Source: Sphingomonas suaedae (GTDB lineage: Bacteria; Pseudomonadota; Alphaproteobacteria; Sphingomonadales; Sphingomonadaceae). From it: a DNA stretch of 64,000 nucleotides. A program made the translations under genes and the position numbers. Below, piece after piece: positions 60,665-64,000 of this stretch (positions are counted from its first letter, which is position 1; every line of letters begins with the position of its first letter). Where the stretch lies: NCBI RefSeq assembly GCF_007833215.1, contig NZ_CP042239.1, positions 3,346,001 to 3,410,000 of the forward strand, read 5' to 3'. Under the pieces are notes generated by a model. The model saw only the letters and a list, made by a program, of their open reading frames with translations. It ran no database searches and was not told the origin of the DNA.

Positions 60665-63508
60665 ATGATTGGGCGTACGGGCCGGTTGCCGGCGGTGTTG
60701 GCGATGCTCGCGGCGGGGACGGCGCTGTCCGCTTGCGCCACGCGGCAAGGGGCAGGGGCGGATGCCGTTCCTGCCGCTCCGGTACAGGATGCGCTGGCGC
60801 AGCGGATCGCGGGCTTCGATCTCGACTTCACGGTGCTGTACCGGCCCGACGATCCCCAGATCGCGCAGCGCCCGGCGGGGATCAAGGGCGTCGCCTATAA
60901 TGTCGCCACCTGGCGCGCCTTCGATCCCGCACGCGCCGATCTCGTCGCCGAGAAGCGCGACGAGGCGGTGCAGGGCGACGGGTTCGACGAGCGTATCCTC
61001 GCCGCGAAGGCCGAGGCACGTAGCGCCGACTATTTCAACGCGGGCGAAACGATTGCGATCAAGCCCGCCAGCGTGCGGCGTGAGGGCGATCGGCTGATCG
61101 CGACCTACCCCGCCGATGCGCGTTTTACGCTCACCGCCGAAATCGATCTGGCGGCCCAGCCCTATCCGCTGCTGAGCTGGAAGCTCGACGCGAAACAGCC
61201 CGGCTATTTCTCGGTCGGCTATACCGGCGCGCCCGACCTTGCCCCCGCACAGGCATCGGAAATCTGGCAGCCGCTGATCTGGCAGGAAAAGCGGCTGCCG
61301 GACCGCTCGTACCTGACGCTCGCCTATCGCGCGACGCTGCCCACGACGATGGTCCGCCAGGGCGACACCGGCTTTGCCGCGATCGCGCATCCCGACGAAT
61401 TCCCGTTCCAGCCGCTGCCGCTCGCCGACAACAGCCGCTTCGGCGTCGCGGTGCGCGGCACCGACGGCACCGCCAGCCCGATGATCTTCGCGCCGGTAAT
61501 GGGCGGTGCGGGATCGAAGCTCGCCAGCGGCGCCAGCACGCAGTTCCGCGCCTATCTCGTCCGCGAACGGGCCGAAGAGCTGACCCAGCTCTACGAAAAG
61601 CTGGCGCGCGACGTCTACGGCTTCCGCGATTTCCGCAGCAACGCGGTGGGCTCGCTCAACACGACCTTCGACCGCATGGTCGATTATTCGATGTCGTCCT
61701 ACGCGCGCTGGATCGCCGAGCTGAAGGGATCGTCCTACTCGACCGACGTGCCCGGCGCGGTGAAGAATGTCAGCAGCCTCAACCCGTTCGAACTGGCGCT
61801 GGTCACCGACCGTCCCGGCATGTTCGAGGACCGGGTGATCCCCTATGTCGAATATATGCTGTCGCGGGAGAAATTCCTGTTCAGCCTCGACCCGAAGCAG
61901 AAGATCCAGAACCCCTCGCGCACGCTGCTCGGCCCGACCGCGCCGATTTCCGAACTGGCGACGCTCTATGCCGTGCTCGGCCGCCGCAACCCCGCGCTGC
62001 TCGACCTGGCGAAGCGCGAATATGCAGGGTCGCGCACGCGCAACCTGGATGTCGCCGAGAAGGGCAGGACCTGGGCAAACGCGCTGTCGCTTTACGAGGC
62101 GACCGGCGACCGCGCGATGCTGGCCACCGCCATTGCCGGCGCGGATCGCTATCTGGCGACGCGCGTCGAGACGCAGCAGACCGAATTCAAGGACGCGTCC
62201 TTCTTCTTCTGGCCCGCCTTCGTCCCCGATTTCGTCGATCTCTACCGCCTGTACGAGGCAAGCGGTGAGAAGCGCTTCCTCGATGCCGCCCGGCTCGGCG
62301 CGCGGCGCTATACGATGTTCACCTGGATGGCCCCCGCCATCCCTGAGGCTAACGTCACGGTCAATCCCGGCGGCAAGGCGCCGGTCTATTGGTACCTAAA
62401 GTCCAAGGGCCACAAGCCGATGTCCGCGCCGGAGGAACAGGTTCCCGCCTGGCGCCTGTCCGAAATGGGACTGACCCCGGAAAGCTCGGGCACCAGCACC
62501 GGGCACCGTGCGATCTTCATGGCGAATTTCGCGCCCTGGATGCTGCGGATCGCGGCGGATACTGGCGACAAATTGCTCCACGACGTCGCCCGTTCGGCGA
62601 TCATCGGGCGCTATCGCAATTTCCCCGGCTATCACATCAACACCGCGCGCACGACGATCTACGAGGGCGCGGACTATCCGCTCAACGAACATCAGAATCT
62701 GAGCGTCAACTCGTTCCACTATAATCACATCTGGCCGATGGCGACGATGCTGCTCGACTATCTGCTCGCCGATGCAAGCGCGCGGTCGAAGGGGCAGATC
62801 GATTTCCCCAGCCAGTTCATCGAAGCCTATGCCTATCTCCAGAACGGCTTTTACGGCTATGCGCCGGGCCGCTTCTATGGCGACAGCGGCGTGCATCTGT
62901 GGATGCCAAAAGGGCTGCTGACGCGCTTCCACCCCGAACTCAACTATGTCGCGGGCTATCGCGGCGACGCGCTCTACCTGGCGCTCGCCAACCAGTCGGA
63001 CAAGCCGGTGAGCAGTGCGATCGAGGTCGATCCGGCGCGCGTTACCGCCACCGGCCCGCTGCGCGTCACCGCGTTGTCGCGCGAGGGCAGGGCGGGCCTT
63101 GCCGACGGCAAGGTGGCGGTCACCGTCCCTGCGGGTGGCCAGGTTGCGCTGCGCATCGACGGGCTGCGCGCAAAGACGAGCATCGACCGGGCGGGGCTCG
63201 AAAAGCCCGGTACGCCAGTCCCCAACGACAGCGCTGAACTGGCCGCAGGGGATGCGCGCGCATACCTGCTCGATTTCGGCAGCTTCGGGCGGCGCGGCTA
63301 TGTCTATCTCCGCGAGGATGACAGCAGCGTGGCGCGCGCCACGCTGCGCTACCGCGACGGGGCAGGCTGGAAGACGGTCACCGACGCCGCTTTCCCGTTC
63401 GAATTCAGCGTACCCCGAAAGCACGGCCAGAGCCTGCGCTTCACCCTCTCGGTCGACAAGGTTGGGGGAGGCACCGTGACGAGTCCGGAGACGGTATTGG
63501 GGGAGTGA
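60665..63508 (+). CDS. Large exported lipoprotein, possible carbohydrate-active enzyme
   Basis: A 947-residue protein with a lipoprotein signal (GTALSACA, lipid Cys near residue 24). The body looks like an N-terminal beta region (60-300), a long helical region with repeated aromatic/Arg-rich helices (ANALSLYEATGDRAMLATAI, VDLYRLYEASGEKRFLDAAR), as in alpha/alpha-barrel glycosidases and lyases, and a C-terminal beta domain. A conserved-looking block is YNHIWPMATMLLDYLL and YAYLQNGFYGYAPGRFYGDS. No catalytic family was recognised. The TonB receptor and acetylesterase nearby suggest it cuts the same glycan. GTG 60662 is an alternative start. Confidence 0.65.
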   Translation: MIGRTGRLPAVLAMLAAGTALSACATRQGAGADAVPAAPVQDALAQRIAGFDLDFTVLYRPDDPQIAQRPAGIKGVAYNVATWRAFDPARADLVAEKRDEAVQGDGFDERILAAKAEARSADYFNAGETIAIKPASVRREGDRLIATYPADARFTLTAEIDLAAQPYPLLSWKLDAKQPGYFSVGYTGAPDLAPAQASEIWQPLIWQEKRLPDRSYLTLAYRATLPTTMVRQGDTGFAAIAHPDEFPFQPLPLADNSRFGVAVRGTDGTASPMIFAPVMGGAGSKLASGASTQFRAYLVRERAEELTQLYEKLARDVYGFRDFRSNAVGSLNTTFDRMVDYSMSSYARWIAELKGSSYSTDVPGAVKNVSSLNPFELALVTDRPGMFEDRVIPYVEYMLSREKFLFSLDPKQKIQNPSRTLLGPTAPISELATLYAVLGRRNPALLDLAKREYAGSRTRNLDVAEKGRTWANALSLYEATGDRAMLATAIAGADRYLATRVETQQTEFKDASFFFWPAFVPDFVDLYRLYEASGEKRFLDAARLGARRYTMFTWMAPAIPEANVTVNPGGKAPVYWYLKSKGHKPMSAPEEQVPAWRLSEMGLTPESSGTSTGHRAIFMANFAPWMLRIAADTGDKLLHDVARSAIIGRYRNFPGYHINTARTTIYEGADYPLNEHQNLSVNSFHYNHIWPMATMLLDYLLADASARSKGQIDFPSQFIEAYAYLQNGFYGYAPGRFYGDSGVHLWMPKGLLTRFHPELNYVAGYRGDALYLALANQSDKPVSSAIEVDPARVTATGPLRVTALSREGRAGLADGKVAVTVPAGGQVALRIDGLRAKTSIDRAGLEKPGTPVPNDSAELAAGDARAYLLDFGSFGRRGYVYLREDDSSVARATLRYRDGAGWKTVTDAAFPFEFSVPRKHGQSLRFTLSVDKVGGGTVTSPETVLGE

Positions 63509-63538
63509 GGGGGCGCGCGCTCCCCTCCATTTCCATTG

Positions 63539-63641
63539 TCACCCCGGACTTGTTCCGGGGTCCACCGTCCGGCCAGCGCTAGACTAGAGGCTCGATCGAA
63601 GCGCGTGCGTTACTGTGGACCCCGGCACAAGGCCGGGGTGA
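63539..63641. repeat. Paired-hairpin intergenic repeat
   Basis: Two hairpins, CCCCGGA-cttgt-TCCGGGG (63542-63560) and CCCCGGC-acaag-GCCGGGG (63620-63638), are flanked by a longer inverted repeat GGGGTCCAC (63557-63565)/GTGGACCCC (63615-63623). Such mirrored hairpin pairs are a common dispersed repeat type in sphingomonads. Here it may act as a bidirectional terminator between convergent genes. Confidence 0.8.
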
Positions 63642-63693
63642 TGATCTGGGGGGCGGCGCTACCTTAGGATTATCTGGAGCGCAGCACGGCCCT

Positions 63694-64000
63694 CTATCCC
63701 TGAATCTTCTCCGCATACGCCCATAACGCCGCGCTTGGCGCCACGCCCAGCCCCGGTCCCTCGGGCAGCACATAGGCGCCCGCTTCGCACTTCAGCTCGC
63801 CGTCGAGCAACGCCGCGTTCCGGTCCAGAATCGAATGCTGATATTCGTGCATCGGCAGCTCTTCGATCGCCGCCGACGCCTGCAGGCTCGCCGCCTGAAA
63901 GATGCCGACCCCGATCGTCGCGTGCGGGATCGTCTTCACGTGATGCGCACCGGCAAGCTGTGCGATCCGCAGGAACTGGGTGATCCCCTTATGCCCCATC
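63694..64000 (-). CDS. Enolase-superfamily dehydratase, C-terminal part
   Basis: The last ~101 residues of a mandelate racemase/muconate lactonizing-type enzyme; the rest lies beyond the window. Visible are ITQFLRIAQLAGAHHVKTIP, HATIGVGIFQAASLQASAAI and YVLPEGPGLGV, typical of galactonate-type dehydratases. The catalytic Lys and metal ligands are outside the window. It is convergent with the lipoprotein gene and may process a sugar acid released from the glycan. Confidence 0.8.
   Translation of the reverse strand, partial: MGHKGITQFLRIAQLAGAHHVKTIPHATIGVGIFQAASLQASAAIEELPMHEYQHSILDRNAALLDGELKCEAGAYVLPEGPGLGVAPSAALWAYAEKIQG

Overview
The window looks like chromosome of a sphingomonad (Alphaproteobacteria, Sphingomonas or a close relative). 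The signs are the high GC, two TonB-dependent receptors, an RcGTA-type gene transfer agent (GTA) tail cluster, MucR regulators, an Atm1-type exporter, the order infA - maf - RNase E/G-like - yacG - tRNA-Phe, and GC-rich dispersed palindromes.

Layout. (1) 1-10849 is a catabolic and uptake locus: a minus-strand operon (aldolase-like start, acyl-CoA ligase, DUF4387, AtuA/DUF1446), a lipoprotein esterase, a TonB-dependent receptor and a GntR/FCD regulator, with a divergent CitMHS carboxylate transporter and an MFS transporter. (2) About 10850-33850 is an integrated conjugative element. It holds a Ti-type relaxase traA, a recognisable oriT, traC/traD, small accessory genes (MucR, MNT-HEPN fusion, sigma-region-4 protein), parB with a strongly structured upstream region, an AlpA-like regulator, a low-GC island with a secreted Rhs protein ending in a Tlde1/DUF2778-like peptidoglycan-enzyme domain next to a membrane protein that may be its immunity factor, and a nearly gapless virB2-3-4-6-8-9-10-11 operon closed by a second virB2-like gene. 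No integrase, coupling protein (TraG/VirD4), VirB1, VirB5 or VirB7 was found, so the element may be defective or may depend on genes elsewhere. (3) About 33850-43203 is the 3' half of a GTA cluster, from a 5'-truncated head-tail connector through tail genes, hub, peptidase and host-specificity protein to DUF2793. The terminase, portal, protease and capsid genes are absent from both sides of the element. Two minus-strand cargo genes sit between the tail genes. (4) 43313-56311 is housekeeping: OmpA, a PhyH-type oxygenase, YgfZ, dihydroorotase, Atm1 exporter, PlsC, Fur, MucR, RimI, TsaB, a nitroreductase, Nfu, IF-1, Maf, an RNase E/G-like protein, YacG and tRNA-Phe. (5) 56334-64000 is a polysaccharide-utilisation-type locus: a SASA-family acetylesterase, a TIGR01782-type TonB receptor, a large lipoprotein of unknown function and the 3' end of an enolase-superfamily dehydratase.

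How the parts work together. Region 1 reads as uptake of an ester through the outer membrane, hydrolysis at the cell envelope, import of a polycarboxylate, and CoA activation. Region 2 would nick DNA at oriT and build a type IV secretion channel. Region 5 reads as binding, deacetylation and breakdown of an acetylated glycan. These pathway readings are inference from gene content. The most unusual points are the GTA cluster broken at the element junction, the Rhs/Tlde1-like toxin module inside a conjugative element, the structured region upstream of parB, and the duplicated pilin gene.
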